Shown in pieces: positions 8,619 through 22,103 of a stretch of 64,000 bases of DNA. Numbering within the stretch: position 1 is the stretch's first letter; every line of letters begins with the position of its first letter. The position numbers and the translations under genes were made by a program. Origin of the DNA: DASRHK01 sp963776465 (GTDB taxonomy: Bacteria > Pseudomonadota > Gammaproteobacteria > Nevskiales > Nevskiaceae); assembly GCA_963776465.1 (NCBI GenBank), contig CAVZMV010000002.1, positions 620,001 to 684,000 on the forward strand. The letters run 5' to 3'. The notes below the pieces were generated by a model. That model did not search any database and was not told the origin of the DNA. It was given only the letters and a program-made list of their open reading frames with translations.

Positions 8619-9322
8619 GTCAGGGCCTGCGCGATCTCACGCTGGATCGCCAGCGCTGCCTCTCGCGGACTCGCTGCGTCGCGGATCGGGCGGCCGACCA
8701 CCAGGTAATCGGCGCCGGCGTGGATGGCGCGCGACGGCGTCATCACCCGTTTCTGATCCGCGTCGGACTTGTTGTCGACGGGCCGGATGCCAGGGGTCAC
8801 GCAGATCAGTTCGCGTGGCGCTTCCCTGCGCAGGCGCTCCACTTCCAGGCCCGACGACACCACGCCATCGCAGCCCGCCTGCAGCGCGCGGCGTGCCCGC
8901 GACAACACCAGCTCGGCGACGTCGCACTGGAATCCCAGGTCGGTGAGATCGCCGCGATCCAGGCTGGTGAGCGCGGTCACCGCCAGCACCTTCATGCCGC
9001 CGCTCCTGGCCTTCGCCGCCGACTCCATGATGGCCTGGTTGCCGTGCACGGTGCAGAAGTCGGCGCCACGCTCGGCCAGGTTCTTCACGGCGCGCGCGAC
9101 GGTTTCGGGGATGTCGAAGAACTTCAGATCGACGAAGACTTTCTTCTGCTCTGCCTTGAGCCAGTCGAGCAGGCCGAAGAAGCCGGTCGACATCGCCAGC
9201 TCCAGGCCGATCTTGTAAAACACCGCGGCGTCGGCGAGCTCCACCACGAGCTTGCGCGCGGCGCCGGCGTCGGCAACGTCGAGCGCGACGATGAGGCGCT
9301 CCTGCGCCGGAATCGCGGTCAT
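8615..9322 (-). CDS. pyrF: Orotidine 5'-phosphate decarboxylase
   Basis: PyrF, 235 residues, catalyses the last step of UMP synthesis. It shows the beta-strand IVALDVAD near the N-terminus and the catalytic motif FVDLKFFDIPETV (Asp-Lys-Asp network) near residue 60. Further conserved segments are VHGNQAIM and the phosphate-binding VTPGIRP and YLVVGRPI. A longer open frame extends upstream, but ATG at 9322 gives the family start and overlaps the yceH stop (ATGA), so the shorter start is chosen. Confidence 0.96.
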   Translation of the reverse strand: MTAIPAQERLIVALDVADAGAARKLVVELADAAVFYKIGLELAMSTGFFGLLDWLKAEQKKVFVDLKFFDIPETVARAVKNLAERGADFCTVHGNQAIMESAAKARSGGMKVLAVTALTSLDRGDLTDLGFQCDVAELVLSRARRALQAGCDGVVSSGLEVERLRREAPRELICVTPGIRPVDNKSDADQKRVMTPSRAIHAGADYLVVGRPIRDAASPREAALAIQREIAQALT

Positions 9323-9963
9323 GGGGTCTCCTGCGGCTTCGGGCGCTCGAGCTCGGCCACGCGCGCTTCCAGCGCCGTCAGCCGTTCCTCCAAAGCCGCG
9401 ATGCCGGTCGAGGCACGAGGCACGGTCGCGGGCGGCGATTCGAACGTGGCAGGCTCGGACAGCGCCGGCGCGCCGCACAGCGTGTGCGCGTAGCGCGCTT
9501 CCTTTTGCCCTGACGCACGTGGCAGCAGCACCACCAGCGGTTGCGCGCGATCGGAGAGATCCTCCAGCGCTGCGGTCATCGCCGCGCCGTCCGGCGGACC
9601 GCCCAGATTGGCGGCGTTGGCGCGCAGCTCGGCGATCGTCTGCGGCCCGCGCAGCATCAGCGTGACCAGCACGGCCATCGGCTGGACCTGCAGCAGCATC
9701 TGGTGATTGAACCGATGTCGCCACTTGACCACGCGTCCGCTGTACTCGTCCCGCTCCGCAAGCTTCTCCTGCTCGAGGCGGTTCAGGGCCGCACCGGTGT
9801 CGCCCTCGGAAAGATTCATCACCGGGCTGCGCGAGGACTTCTGGTTCGCGGCGAGCATCACCGCGTTGACGCTCATCGGGTAGTACTGCGGCGTGGTGAT
9901 GGATTTCTCCACCAGCGCGGCGACGACGCGGGCTTCGTGGGCAGTCAGGAGGATCTCGGGCAT
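9319..9963 (-). CDS. yceH: YceH family protein (DUF480)
   Basis: A 214-residue member of the DUF480/YceH family, which folds as two winged-helix domains and has no established biochemical role. The conserved N-terminus reads LTAHEARVVAALVEKSITTPQYYPMS and is followed by NAVMLAANQKSSRSPVM. The second winged helix is around residues 95-150 (LVTLMLRGPQTIAELRAN). The C-terminus ends in a short coiled-coil segment (IAALEERLTALEARVAELE), as in other members. The start at ATG 9963 lies four bases after the methyltransferase stop, so the genes are probably co-transcribed. Confidence 0.9.
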   Translation of the reverse strand: MPEILLTAHEARVVAALVEKSITTPQYYPMSVNAVMLAANQKSSRSPVMNLSEGDTGAALNRLEQEKLAERDEYSGRVVKWRHRFNHQMLLQVQPMAVLVTLMLRGPQTIAELRANAANLGGPPDGAAMTAALEDLSDRAQPLVVLLPRASGQKEARYAHTLCGAPALSEPATFESPPATVPRASTGIAALEERLTALEARVAELERPKPQETP

Positions 9964-9967
9964 GTTC

Positions 9968-11461
9968 CTAGTTAAGGGGCTTGGTTTCGCGATCGAAGTG
10001 CGGCGGCAGGAAGGCGACGGTGCCGGCGCAGAACTGCTCGAAGAGGAAGGACGGGTTCTGCAGCTGCGCGCGCTTGAGCGCCAGCCGCTCCGGGTAGCCG
10101 CTGAAGCGCTTGGAAGCCAGCACCGCGTCGGTGCGGGCAAACTCGGGCCGGCGCTCGTAGCGCCACTCGTCGCCGAGATCCTCCGCCAGCTTGTACACCG
10201 GGCTCACCGCCAGGCGATCGGCGCGCATGCGCGCCGTCGGCGCCGTGGCGACGAAGCCGGCGAAGCGCTTGGGATCCACCACCAGCGCCGAGATCTCGAG
10301 CGCCTCGCGCAGACGCAGGCGCGCGTCGATCTCCCCCGGCTCGAACATCCAGCGACCGCCCTCGCCGTAGTCCGCGTTCGGGCGCGGCATGTCGATGCCG
10401 ATCTGCCGCCCGGGCCCGGCGCATTCGTGGAAGAAGCTGACGTAGTCCTCCAGCCGCGCGAAGAAGTTCTGGGCGAAGCGGTAGTGCCGCTTCGGATCCA
10501 CGCGGACGACGCCGCTCTCGAGGTTCCAGATGCCGTCGAAAAACGTCCAGCCGGTTCCCGCGGTGACCCGGATGGCCTGCTCGGCGAAAGTCTTCTGCGC
10601 AGGGATCTCCGGCAGGCAGGTCGACGAGAACACTGCCTCGAAGGCGCCGTCGCGGAACGGCAGCGGGTACTGCACGTCGTGCAGGATGAAGCTGCCGGCG
10701 CGATTGGCGTATCGCCGGGTGATCAGGAGATTCAGGAACTGGCCGTCGACGCTGACGGGCTCGGTACCGATGTCGAGCGCGCGCAACAGGTTCTCAAAGA
10801 CGCCGTGCCCACAGCACAAAGAGAGCACGCGGCTCCCCCAGGGCAACGATCCGAGCCTCAGCGCCAGCGCGTTGGCGCGCGGCGAGTAGAACCGCGACGC
10901 GTAGTAGTCCTTCAGGCGCGCCACCTCGTCAGCGCGGCCGGGATGCAGCATCGCGGCGTCTGAAGCTTTGCGCAGGCCGCGCCGCAGCGCGCCGACGGTC
11001 TTCTTCAAGCGCTGCGCGGGCGTCGGGCTGGGCCCAGCGGCGTGGCCGATCACCTCGAAGCGGCCCACGTCGCTCAGGTACTGCTCCACCAGCGGCTCCA
11101 GCTGCGCGCCTAGCCGGGCGGCGTAGGTCAGGTACGGCTGCTCCTGCCCGCCATCGAGCAGCTCGGCCGCCAGCGGCAGATGGCGGCCGATCCAGCCACG
11201 CAGGCCCGCGACGTCCTTCTTCTGCAGATAGGTGATGGCGGCAACCTGCAGCGGCACGTACGGCTGCAGGTCCTCCTCCGGTCCGCCATAGCCCTTGGCC
11301 AATGAGAGCAGCAGCACACCGTCGACTACCGGAAACTCGAAGCAGCGGCAGCGCAGCAGTCCGAAGCGCAGGCGCTCGCCGTCGCCTTCGGCCTCCGAGG
11401 CGATGTCAAAAGCTCCGCCGCAGTAAGGGCACTGCAGGTCCGCGATGAGCGCGCGCTTCAT
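9968..11461 (-). CDS. SAM-dependent methyltransferase with Trm112-like zinc ribbon
   Basis: A 497-residue protein. Residues 1-60 resemble a Trm112-type zinc ribbon: Cys11 and Cys14 (CPYC) pair with Cys38 and Cys40 (CRC), then FPVVDGVLLL. A middle helical region is followed by a class I methyltransferase core: VLSLCCGHGVFENLL (motif I, near residue 215), a strand ending SVDG, and FEAVFSSTCLPEIP (motif IV region). The family of methyltransferases with an N-terminal Trm112-like domain is widespread, but the substrate is unknown. The gene lies between gltD and yceH on the same strand. Substrate could be a lipid, sugar or small molecule; nothing in the context decides. Confidence 0.8.
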   Translation of the reverse strand: MKRALIADLQCPYCGGAFDIASEAEGDGERLRFGLLRCRCFEFPVVDGVLLLSLAKGYGGPEEDLQPYVPLQVAAITYLQKKDVAGLRGWIGRHLPLAAELLDGGQEQPYLTYAARLGAQLEPLVEQYLSDVGRFEVIGHAAGPSPTPAQRLKKTVGALRRGLRKASDAAMLHPGRADEVARLKDYYASRFYSPRANALALRLGSLPWGSRVLSLCCGHGVFENLLRALDIGTEPVSVDGQFLNLLITRRYANRAGSFILHDVQYPLPFRDGAFEAVFSSTCLPEIPAQKTFAEQAIRVTAGTGWTFFDGIWNLESGVVRVDPKRHYRFAQNFFARLEDYVSFFHECAGPGRQIGIDMPRPNADYGEGGRWMFEPGEIDARLRLREALEISALVVDPKRFAGFVATAPTARMRADRLAVSPVYKLAEDLGDEWRYERRPEFARTDAVLASKRFSGYPERLALKRAQLQNPSFLFEQFCAGTVAFLPPHFDRETKPLN

Positions 11462-11539
11462 TGCTGGGTTGCGAGGAAAAGACGCGCGATTATCCCGTAA
11501 ATCATCGCGCCGCCGGGACCTGCGATCCGGAGAGGGTCT

Positions 11540-13003
11540 TTATCGCGGAAGGTCCGACGCGCCCATCAGGAACTCGTCGACCGCCCTCGCCGCCTGACGT
11601 CCCTCGCGGATCGCCCAGACCACGAGCGACTGGCCACGCCGCATATCGCCCGCCGCGAACACCTTGTCGACCGAGGTCTTGTAGCAGCCCTCGCCATCCG
11701 TCGTCGCCCTGGCGTTGCCCCGCGCGTCCTTCTCGAGCGCGAAGGCGTCGAGCACCTGCGGCGCCGGCGACACAAAGCCCATCGCCAGCAGCACCAGGTC
11801 GGCCTTCATCTCGAACTCGGAGCCGGGGACTTCCTGCATCTTCCCGTCCTTCCACTCCACGCGGCAGGCGATCAGCCTCTCGACCTTGCCGTCGCTGCCT
11901 TCGAAACGCTTGGTGGCGACGGCCCAGTCGCGCTCGCAGCCTTCCTCGTGCGAGGAGGAGGTGCGCAGCTTGATCGGCCAGTAGGGCCACACCAGCGGCT
12001 TGTTCTCGTCCTGGGGCGGCTGCGGCAGGAGCTCGAACTGGGTGATGCTCGCCGCGCCGTGGCGGTTGGAGGTGCCGACGCAGTCCGAGCCGGTGTCGCC
12101 GCCGCCGATCACGACCACGTGCTTGCCGGTGGCCATGATCTGATTGTCCACTCGGTCGCCAGCGTCGACCTTGTTCTGCTGCGGCAGGAACTCCATGGCG
12201 AAGTGGATGCCCGCGAGCTCGCGTCCCGGGACCGGCAGATCGCGCGGCGTCTCGGCGCCGCCTGCCATGACGATGGCGTCGAACTGCTTGTGCAGCTCGT
12301 CCGGCGCGATCGTCTCCTTCGCCCAGTTGGTGATCTTGCCGGGCGCCTCGGCGCCGACGAATACGCCAGTGCGGAAGCTCACGCCTTCGGCCTGCATCTG
12401 CTCGATGCGCCGGTCGATGTGCGACTTCTCCATCTTGAAGCCGGGGATGCCGTAGCGCAGCAGGCCGCCGATGCGGTCGTTCTTCTCGAACACCGTCACG
12501 TCATGACCTGCGCGCGCGAGCTGCTGCGCGGCAGCGAGCCCGGCCGGCCCGGAGCCGACGATCGCCACCTTCTTGCCGGTGCGGTGGGCGGCCGGCTGCG
12601 GCGTGACCCAGCCGTTCTCCCAGCCCTTGCCGATGATGAAGTGCTCGATGGACTTGATGCCCACCGGGTCGTTGTTCACGTTGAGCGTACACGCCGCTTC
12701 GCAGGGCGCCGGGCAGATGCGGCCGGTGAACTCCGGGAAGTTGTTGGTGGAGTGCAGCGTGTCCAGGGCGCTGCGATAGCCGCCGGTGTAAACGAGGTCG
12801 TTCCAGTCCGGGATGATGTTGTTGACCGGACAGCCGGTCATGCAGAACGGCGTGCCGCAGTCCATGCAGCGCGCGGCCTGCGTCCGGGCTTTGTCGTCCT
12901 CCAGCGCGAGGATGAACTCCTTGTTGTTCCGGATCCGCGCGTCGACCGGGAAGTAGGTTTCCTTCTGTCGCGGGAATTCCATGAAGCCGGTTGCTTTGCC
13001 CAT
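11540..13003 (-). CDS. gltD: Glutamate synthase (NADPH) small subunit
   Basis: GltD, 487 residues, passes electrons from NADPH through FAD to the large subunit. The N-terminal iron-sulphur region carries cysteine clusters RCMDCGTPFCMTGCPVNN (near residues 46-60) and GRICPAPCEAAC (near 95-106). The FAD-binding Rossmann motif is VAIVGSGPAGLAAA and the NADPH-binding motif is VVVIGGGDTGSDC. The C-terminal FAD-contact motif KVFAAGDMRRGQSLVVWAI is present. It starts 33 bases after gltB and forms an operon with it. Confidence 0.97.
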   Translation of the reverse strand: MGKATGFMEFPRQKETYFPVDARIRNNKEFILALEDDKARTQAARCMDCGTPFCMTGCPVNNIIPDWNDLVYTGGYRSALDTLHSTNNFPEFTGRICPAPCEAACTLNVNNDPVGIKSIEHFIIGKGWENGWVTPQPAAHRTGKKVAIVGSGPAGLAAAQQLARAGHDVTVFEKNDRIGGLLRYGIPGFKMEKSHIDRRIEQMQAEGVSFRTGVFVGAEAPGKITNWAKETIAPDELHKQFDAIVMAGGAETPRDLPVPGRELAGIHFAMEFLPQQNKVDAGDRVDNQIMATGKHVVVIGGGDTGSDCVGTSNRHGAASITQFELLPQPPQDENKPLVWPYWPIKLRTSSSHEEGCERDWAVATKRFEGSDGKVERLIACRVEWKDGKMQEVPGSEFEMKADLVLLAMGFVSPAPQVLDAFALEKDARGNARATTDGEGCYKTSVDKVFAAGDMRRGQSLVVWAIREGRQAARAVDEFLMGASDLPR

Positions 13004-13036
13004 TGCCTGTTCCTGTCCTTTATCGATCTGTGCGCG

Positions 13037-17761
<4,725 letters not shown>

Positions 17762-17798
17762 GAGTTACCCCTCGGATCGCCGACAGCGTGGATGAAGA

Positions 17799-17827
17799 AG
17801 AATAGTGCAGCGCAGCAACGCTGCCAA
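17799..17827 (-). promoter_or_regulatory. Candidate gltB promoter
   Basis: On the minus strand TTGGCA (17827-17822) is separated by 17 bases from TATTCT (17804-17799), giving a sigma70-like promoter about 38 bases upstream of the gltB start codon at 17761. The -35 matches consensus at five of six positions. Its upstream edge lies only eight bases from the repeat at 17835 that marks the RAYT-associated region, so any upstream activator site would have to lie inside or beyond that element. Confidence 0.5.
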
Positions 17828-17834
17828 GCTTGAT

Positions 17835-17933
17835 AATTGGGGTCAGATACCTATTAAAGGTTGTGGTACCCTTCTTTCAATCAATTAGGGACAGAATGAA
17901 AAATTGCAGTAACCGCCTGAAGATCAAGCGGTT
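17835..17933. repeat. RAYT-associated terminal motifs and hairpin
   Basis: Two related motifs, AATTGGGGTCAGATACC (17835-17851) and AATTAGGGACAGAATG (17883-17898), share the pattern AATT-(G/A)GGG-(T)CAGA. They are followed by an inverted repeat AACCGC (17911-17916) and GCGGTT (17928-17933) with a T-rich tail. The stretch is visibly AT-richer than its surroundings and abuts the transposase stop at 17940. Such GGGGTCAGA/GGGACAGA sequences are commonly seen beside REP-associated transposases in gammaproteobacteria; that comparison is from memory. The hairpin plus T-run could also act as a terminator on the plus strand. Confidence 0.5.
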
Positions 17934-17939
17934 TGTTTT

Positions 17940-18629
17940 TTACAATATCTTAGGTCGCCTGCCCGCGAGTGCGCGCGTCGTCCGTCGCCCAATTTTCTTC
18001 TGTAGGTCTTCGAGAAAATCCGCCTCGCCGAGCGCCCAGCCTTTGAGCGCAGAATCCGTCAAAGCACTTTGAATTCTGGGGGCGACTCCCTGAGTCACCA
18101 ACTCGGCGTAGCGCGCTTCGCGAGCGAACGGCGTGTTCCCAAGCTGCCAATACAAGGGGTGAGGGCGGACCAGATTGTCGTGCCGAAGGCCGACGTAGTG
18201 CCCGTAGCTGGACCAGCGATAGTCCGCTGGCCGGGGAACCAGGCCAGCGCGCACTGGATTGAGGTCGAGGTAAACCATGCATGCCAGGACGTAACGATCG
18301 GCCTGCATCGGCGCTGCCTTGTAGCGGCCTTCCCAAAGCGTGCCGGTCCGCCCGTGCCGGTCATTGAAGTAGCGGACGTAACGTCTTCCGACGGCCTGCA
18401 CCATGCGGGGCAGTCCTTCTGGCGTTGCCGGCGTCACCAGCAGATGAAGGTGGTTGCTCATCAGCACGTAGCTGTGGACGGCCACTTTCTCGCGTTGCGC
18501 GTGCTCGCCGAGCAGGACGAGTAAGCGCTCGTAATCGGCGGTGTCCTGGAACGTGAGCTGCCGGTTATTGCCGCGCTGAATGACGTGGTGCGCGTGGCCA
18601 GGTATTACGAGGCGCGGAAGACGGGCCAT
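17940..18629 (-). mobile_element. REP-associated tyrosine transposase (RAYT, Y1_Tnp family)
   Basis: A 229-residue IS200/IS605-like Y1 transposase of the RAYT branch. The N-terminus reads ARLPRLVIPGHAHHVIQRGNNRQ. The metal-binding HUH motif is in SNHLHLLV near residue 60. The characteristic GTLWEGRYKAAPMQADRYVLACMVYLDLNPVRAGLV follows, with a basic C-terminus (KKIGRRTTRALAGRRPK). The probable nucleophile is in the region after RYVRYFNDRHGR. Such proteins are usually single-copy domesticated transposases linked to REP palindromes. Here it sits between the DUF1624 gene and gltB, with associated motifs between its end and gltB. The ORF is full length and shows no inactivating change. Confidence 0.9.
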
Positions 18630-18639
18630 GCGGTGGCGC

Positions 18640-19830
18640 TCAAAGGTAGGAAAGCCACCAGTCGCGGCGGCGGCTCTTCACGCTCGCAAACCAGCGACAA
18701 GCCGGATACAGGATGAGCACCACGCAGATCCAAACACCGTAGACCGGGAGCAAGCTGAAGCCCCATCCAGGTGAATATTGCCAAGGCGGGTTGGTAAGCA
18801 CCTCCGGACCGTAGCCCAAGGCCAGCGCAGCCAAGCCAGCGAGCAGGTGCGCCAGGGCAATGTGCAGGACGTAAAAGAACAGCGGCACGCGGCCGATCGT
18901 CGCCAGGAAACGCGCACTTGCACCGCGCGCGTGCTCGAACGCGGCCAGCGCAAGCAGCGCGGGCCCGAGCGTGGCCAGAAGGTAGAGGAGAGATGGCGGA
19001 TACTTGGTGACGTTCATGAAGGACATCGCCGTCGATGCTGCGGTGGCCTGAGACGTCCACGGAACAAGGTCGCCATATACGTTGGCCGTGCGCAGCACGA
19101 TGAAGCTGGCGATGGAAGCCAAACCCATGAGGATCAGCCTGCGTCGTCGACGCTCGGCAGGCAGATCGTAAAGCGAACCCATCGCGTAGCCTGCCGCCAT
19201 CACGCCGATCCACGGCACGAGCGGATAGGCGACGAACATGAACGGCGTGGGACCTTGCACGTGCAGGATCGTCCATAGCGGCGCCCACGAACCGAGTGAT
19301 TGCGGGGTGACGCCATCGAACGCGTTGTGTCCAGCAATCATCAAAAGCCCGACCGCGCCGACGGCGGTGACTGGCAGCCGCACGAGGAGCGACAACACGA
19401 CCATCGAGCAACCGATGGCCCAGATGACCTGCACACCTACGCCGCCGCGATACGTCGGATCGAAAGTCCAGACGAAATTCACCAGCGTGAATTCGAGGGC
19501 GATCAGCCAGAGGCCGCGCGTCAGCAGGAAGCGCGACAACGAGGCGCGATCACGGCGGCGCGACACGAAATAGGCGCTGCATCCGGCCAGCAGGATGAAG
19601 GTCGGAGCGCAGAAATGTGTGATCCAGCGCGTGACGAACAGGGCAGGGTAGGTGTGCTCCAGGTCGACGGGATCGAAACGAAGCTCGCTGAAGTAGTCGC
19701 GAACGTGATCCAGCGCCATGAGCACCATGACCAACCCGCGCAGGAGGTCTACCGAGTCCAGTCGATCCGGTGAAATCGCAGTCGCGTTTGACCCGGCGGC
19801 TGCTGGCGAACCCACGGTGACTGCCGACAT
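18640..19830 (-). CDS. DUF1624 family membrane protein (heparan-alpha-glucosaminide acetyltransferase-like)
   Basis: A 396-residue multi-pass membrane protein with about ten hydrophobic segments. The N-terminal signature RLDSVDLLRGLVMVLMALDHVRDYF near residue 22 and the following TRWITHFCAPTFILLAGCSAYF are typical of the DUF1624/HGSNAT-like family, putative membrane acyltransferases. The substrate is unknown. A GGAGG ribosome binding site lies four bases before ATG 19830. It starts 12 bases after dgt, so it is probably the last gene of the aroK-aroB-dgt transcript. The RAYT gene follows 10 bases after its stop. Confidence 0.85.
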   Translation of the reverse strand: MSAVTVGSPAAAGSNATAISPDRLDSVDLLRGLVMVLMALDHVRDYFSELRFDPVDLEHTYPALFVTRWITHFCAPTFILLAGCSAYFVSRRRDRASLSRFLLTRGLWLIALEFTLVNFVWTFDPTYRGGVGVQVIWAIGCSMVVLSLLVRLPVTAVGAVGLLMIAGHNAFDGVTPQSLGSWAPLWTILHVQGPTPFMFVAYPLVPWIGVMAAGYAMGSLYDLPAERRRRRLILMGLASIASFIVLRTANVYGDLVPWTSQATAASTAMSFMNVTKYPPSLLYLLATLGPALLALAAFEHARGASARFLATIGRVPLFFYVLHIALAHLLAGLAALALGYGPEVLTNPPWQYSPGWGFSLLPVYGVWICVVLILYPACRWFASVKSRRRDWWLSYL

Positions 19831-19842
19831 TCGCCTCCGTGC

Positions 19843-20982
19843 CTATCGCAGTCGTCTTGGATCGAACAGCCGCTCGTGCTCGTCCAGCGCAAAACGGTCC
19901 GTCATCCCGGCGATATAGTCTGCGACGACGCGCGCGCGATGGATCTTGTCCCGCGACTGCTGAGCCTGTGCGAAAAGATCTGGAGGCAGCAGGCGCGGAT
20001 CTCCGAACAAGGCATCAAAAAGCTCGGTGACGACGCGCTGCGCTTTGGTCATCATCCGGTGCACGCGATGGTGCCGGTACAGGTTGTCGAGCAGAAATTT
20101 CTTGAGCTCACGGCTCTGCTGACGGGTTGTAGCGCTGTAGGCGATCAATGGAGTCCGCCGATGGCGCACGTCGTCGCCGTTGCGTGGCTTCGCTTTCTCA
20201 AGGTTCGCCAAGCTGGTCGTCGAAAGATCGCTCACCAGCGCATTGATGATGCGGCGGATGGTCTCGTGCCGCTCCTGCTTGGCCGTCAGCGACCGGTAAC
20301 GCGACCTGACGTCGTCGTGATGCGTGGCAAACAGCGGCACGGCGCGCAATTGCACTACGGTCAGCAGGCCGGCTCGCAGGCCGTCGTCGATGTCGTGATT
20401 GTTGTACGCGATCTCGTCGGCGAGATTGGCCAGCTGCGCCTCGAGTCCTGGCTGCTGACGTTTCAGGAAGCGCTCGCCGACGTCGCCGAGCTCGCGGGCG
20501 CGCTTGAGCGAGCTGTGCTTGAGGATGCCCTCGCGCGTCTCGAAGGTCAGGTTGAGCCCGCGAAAATCCGCGTACTTGTCTTCCAGTTCGTCGACGACGC
20601 GCAGCGACTGGGCGTTGTGCTCGAATCCGCCATGCGGTCGCATGCACGCATGCAGCGCGTCCTGCCCAGCATGTCCAAACGGCGTGTGTCCAAGGTCGTG
20701 CGCCAGCGAGATCGCCTCTGCGAGGTCCTCATTGAGTGACAACGTTCGCGCCACCGTTCGCGCGATCTGGGCGACTTCCAGCGAGTGGGTGAGGCGGGTG
20801 CGAAACAAGTCACCTTCGTGATTGACGAATACCTGGGTCTTGTATTCCAGGCGGCGGAAGGCCGAGCTGTGAACGATACGGTCCCGATCCCGCTGATATT
20901 CGCTTCGATGATCGGGCGCCGGCTCCGGATGCCGCCGGCCCCGCGATTGCGCGTCGCTGGCTGCGTATGGCGCGAGTGTCAT
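19843..20982 (-). CDS. dgt: dGTPase-like HD-domain triphosphohydrolase
   Basis: A 379-residue HD-superfamily protein of the deoxynucleoside triphosphohydrolase family, which releases triphosphate from dNTPs. Metal ligands are in FRTRLTHSLEVAQIAR (His) and SLAHDLGHTPFGHAGQ (His-Asp) near residues 60-110, with the final Asp in LADEIAYNNHDIDDG. The signature RDRDRIVHSSAFRRLEYKTQVF is at residues 30-52. It is shorter than E. coli Dgt and belongs to the broader dGTPase-like group. The start overlaps the aroB stop (ATGA). The aroB-dgt association is common in beta- and gammaproteobacteria. Confidence 0.93.
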   Translation of the reverse strand: MTLAPYAASDAQSRGRRHPEPAPDHRSEYQRDRDRIVHSSAFRRLEYKTQVFVNHEGDLFRTRLTHSLEVAQIARTVARTLSLNEDLAEAISLAHDLGHTPFGHAGQDALHACMRPHGGFEHNAQSLRVVDELEDKYADFRGLNLTFETREGILKHSSLKRARELGDVGERFLKRQQPGLEAQLANLADEIAYNNHDIDDGLRAGLLTVVQLRAVPLFATHHDDVRSRYRSLTAKQERHETIRRIINALVSDLSTTSLANLEKAKPRNGDDVRHRRTPLIAYSATTRQQSRELKKFLLDNLYRHHRVHRMMTKAQRVVTELFDALFGDPRLLPPDLFAQAQQSRDKIHRARVVADYIAGMTDRFALDEHERLFDPRRLR

Positions 20983-22103
20983 GTCTTGATCGGTGCAGCC
21001 TGCTTCAGCGGCTGCGCGCAGAACCGGATCAGGGTCTGGTCGAGCAGGGTCGCGTCGAAGTCAGAAGTCGCCACCGCCTGGCCAAGGCGTCGCAGCAGAA
21101 CCAGGCGCAATTGACCCGCCGCAACCTTCTTGTCGTTGGCCATCAGAGCGCGGAACTGTGCTGGGTCCATGCCCGCCGGTGGCGCCGTCGGCAGGCCGGC
21201 GCGTGCAACCAGTCGCACGCATCGCTCGGCTTCTTCGTTGCTGATCCACCCCTTGCGGGCGGACAGATCCGCTGCCATGCACAGGCCCACTGCCACGGCC
21301 TCGCCATGCAGCCAGCTGGCGTAACCCGTGTGGGTTTCGATGGCGTGCGCGAAGGTGTGCCCCAGATTTAGCAACGTCCGTGGTCCGCCACTACCGGCCT
21401 GGGATTCACGCTCGTCCTGCGACACGATGGCAGCCTTCATCGCGCAGCAGCGCTCGACGGTTTCGGACAGGACTGCGCTGTCCAGGGCCAATATCCCGTC
21501 GAGATTGCGCTCCAGCCAAGCGAAGAAGTCGATGTCGCCGAGCATGGCGTATTTGATCACTTCGGCCAGTCCCGCTTTGAGCTCCCGCAACGGAAGCGTC
21601 CTGAGCGTATCGGTGTCGGCGATGACGGCGCGGGGCTGATGAAACGCGCCCAGCATGTTTTTTCCGCGTGCATGATTTACGGCGGTCTTGCCGCCCACCG
21701 AGGAGTCCACTTGCGCCAGGAGAGTCGTAGGTAGTTGGACAAGGTCGATGCCGCGTTGATAAACCGCGGCGCAAAATCCCGCGAGATCACCCACTACACC
21801 CCCGCCCAGTGCCATAAGGACCCCATCTCGCGCCAGGCGTGTCGACAATATCCAGTCGAGGACCGATCCGGCCGTTTGCCAGGTTTTCTGCTGCTCGCCG
21901 GAGGGCAGGATAAGGACATCGGACTGCGCAAGTCCTGTCGCGCGCATGACGGTGTCGAGGTAATGCTCGGCGACGATGGCGTCGGTAATCACCCTCTTGT
22001 CCCGGTGCGCGAACGTCGCGAAGCTGCTCGCGGTCGCCAGCAAACCGTGGCCGATGAGAATGGGGTAAGCGCGCGAGCCCAGAGCGACCTCCAGGCGCCG
22101 CAT
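20979..22103 (-). CDS. aroB: 3-dehydroquinate synthase
   Basis: AroB, 374 residues, converts DAHP to 3-dehydroquinate in the shikimate pathway using NAD and a divalent metal. NAD-binding elements are GGGVVGDLAGFCAAVYQRGI near residue 105 and the substrate-binding loop SVGGKTAVNHARGKNMLGAF near residue 140. Metal-binding histidines are in LNLGHTFAHAIE and LHGEAVAVG. It starts directly after the aroK stop codon, so the two are translated from one message. Confidence 0.97.
   Translation of the reverse strand: MRRLEVALGSRAYPILIGHGLLATASSFATFAHRDKRVITDAIVAEHYLDTVMRATGLAQSDVLILPSGEQQKTWQTAGSVLDWILSTRLARDGVLMALGGGVVGDLAGFCAAVYQRGIDLVQLPTTLLAQVDSSVGGKTAVNHARGKNMLGAFHQPRAVIADTDTLRTLPLRELKAGLAEVIKYAMLGDIDFFAWLERNLDGILALDSAVLSETVERCCAMKAAIVSQDERESQAGSGGPRTLLNLGHTFAHAIETHTGYASWLHGEAVAVGLCMAADLSARKGWISNEEAERCVRLVARAGLPTAPPAGMDPAQFRALMANDKKVAAGQLRLVLLRRLGQAVATSDFDATLLDQTLIRFCAQPLKQAAPIKT

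Noticed and set aside
17911..17940. A simple terminator for an upstream plus-strand gene
   Set aside because: No plus-strand gene ends nearby. The hairpin and T-run are better explained as part of the RAYT-associated sequence, although termination activity cannot be excluded.
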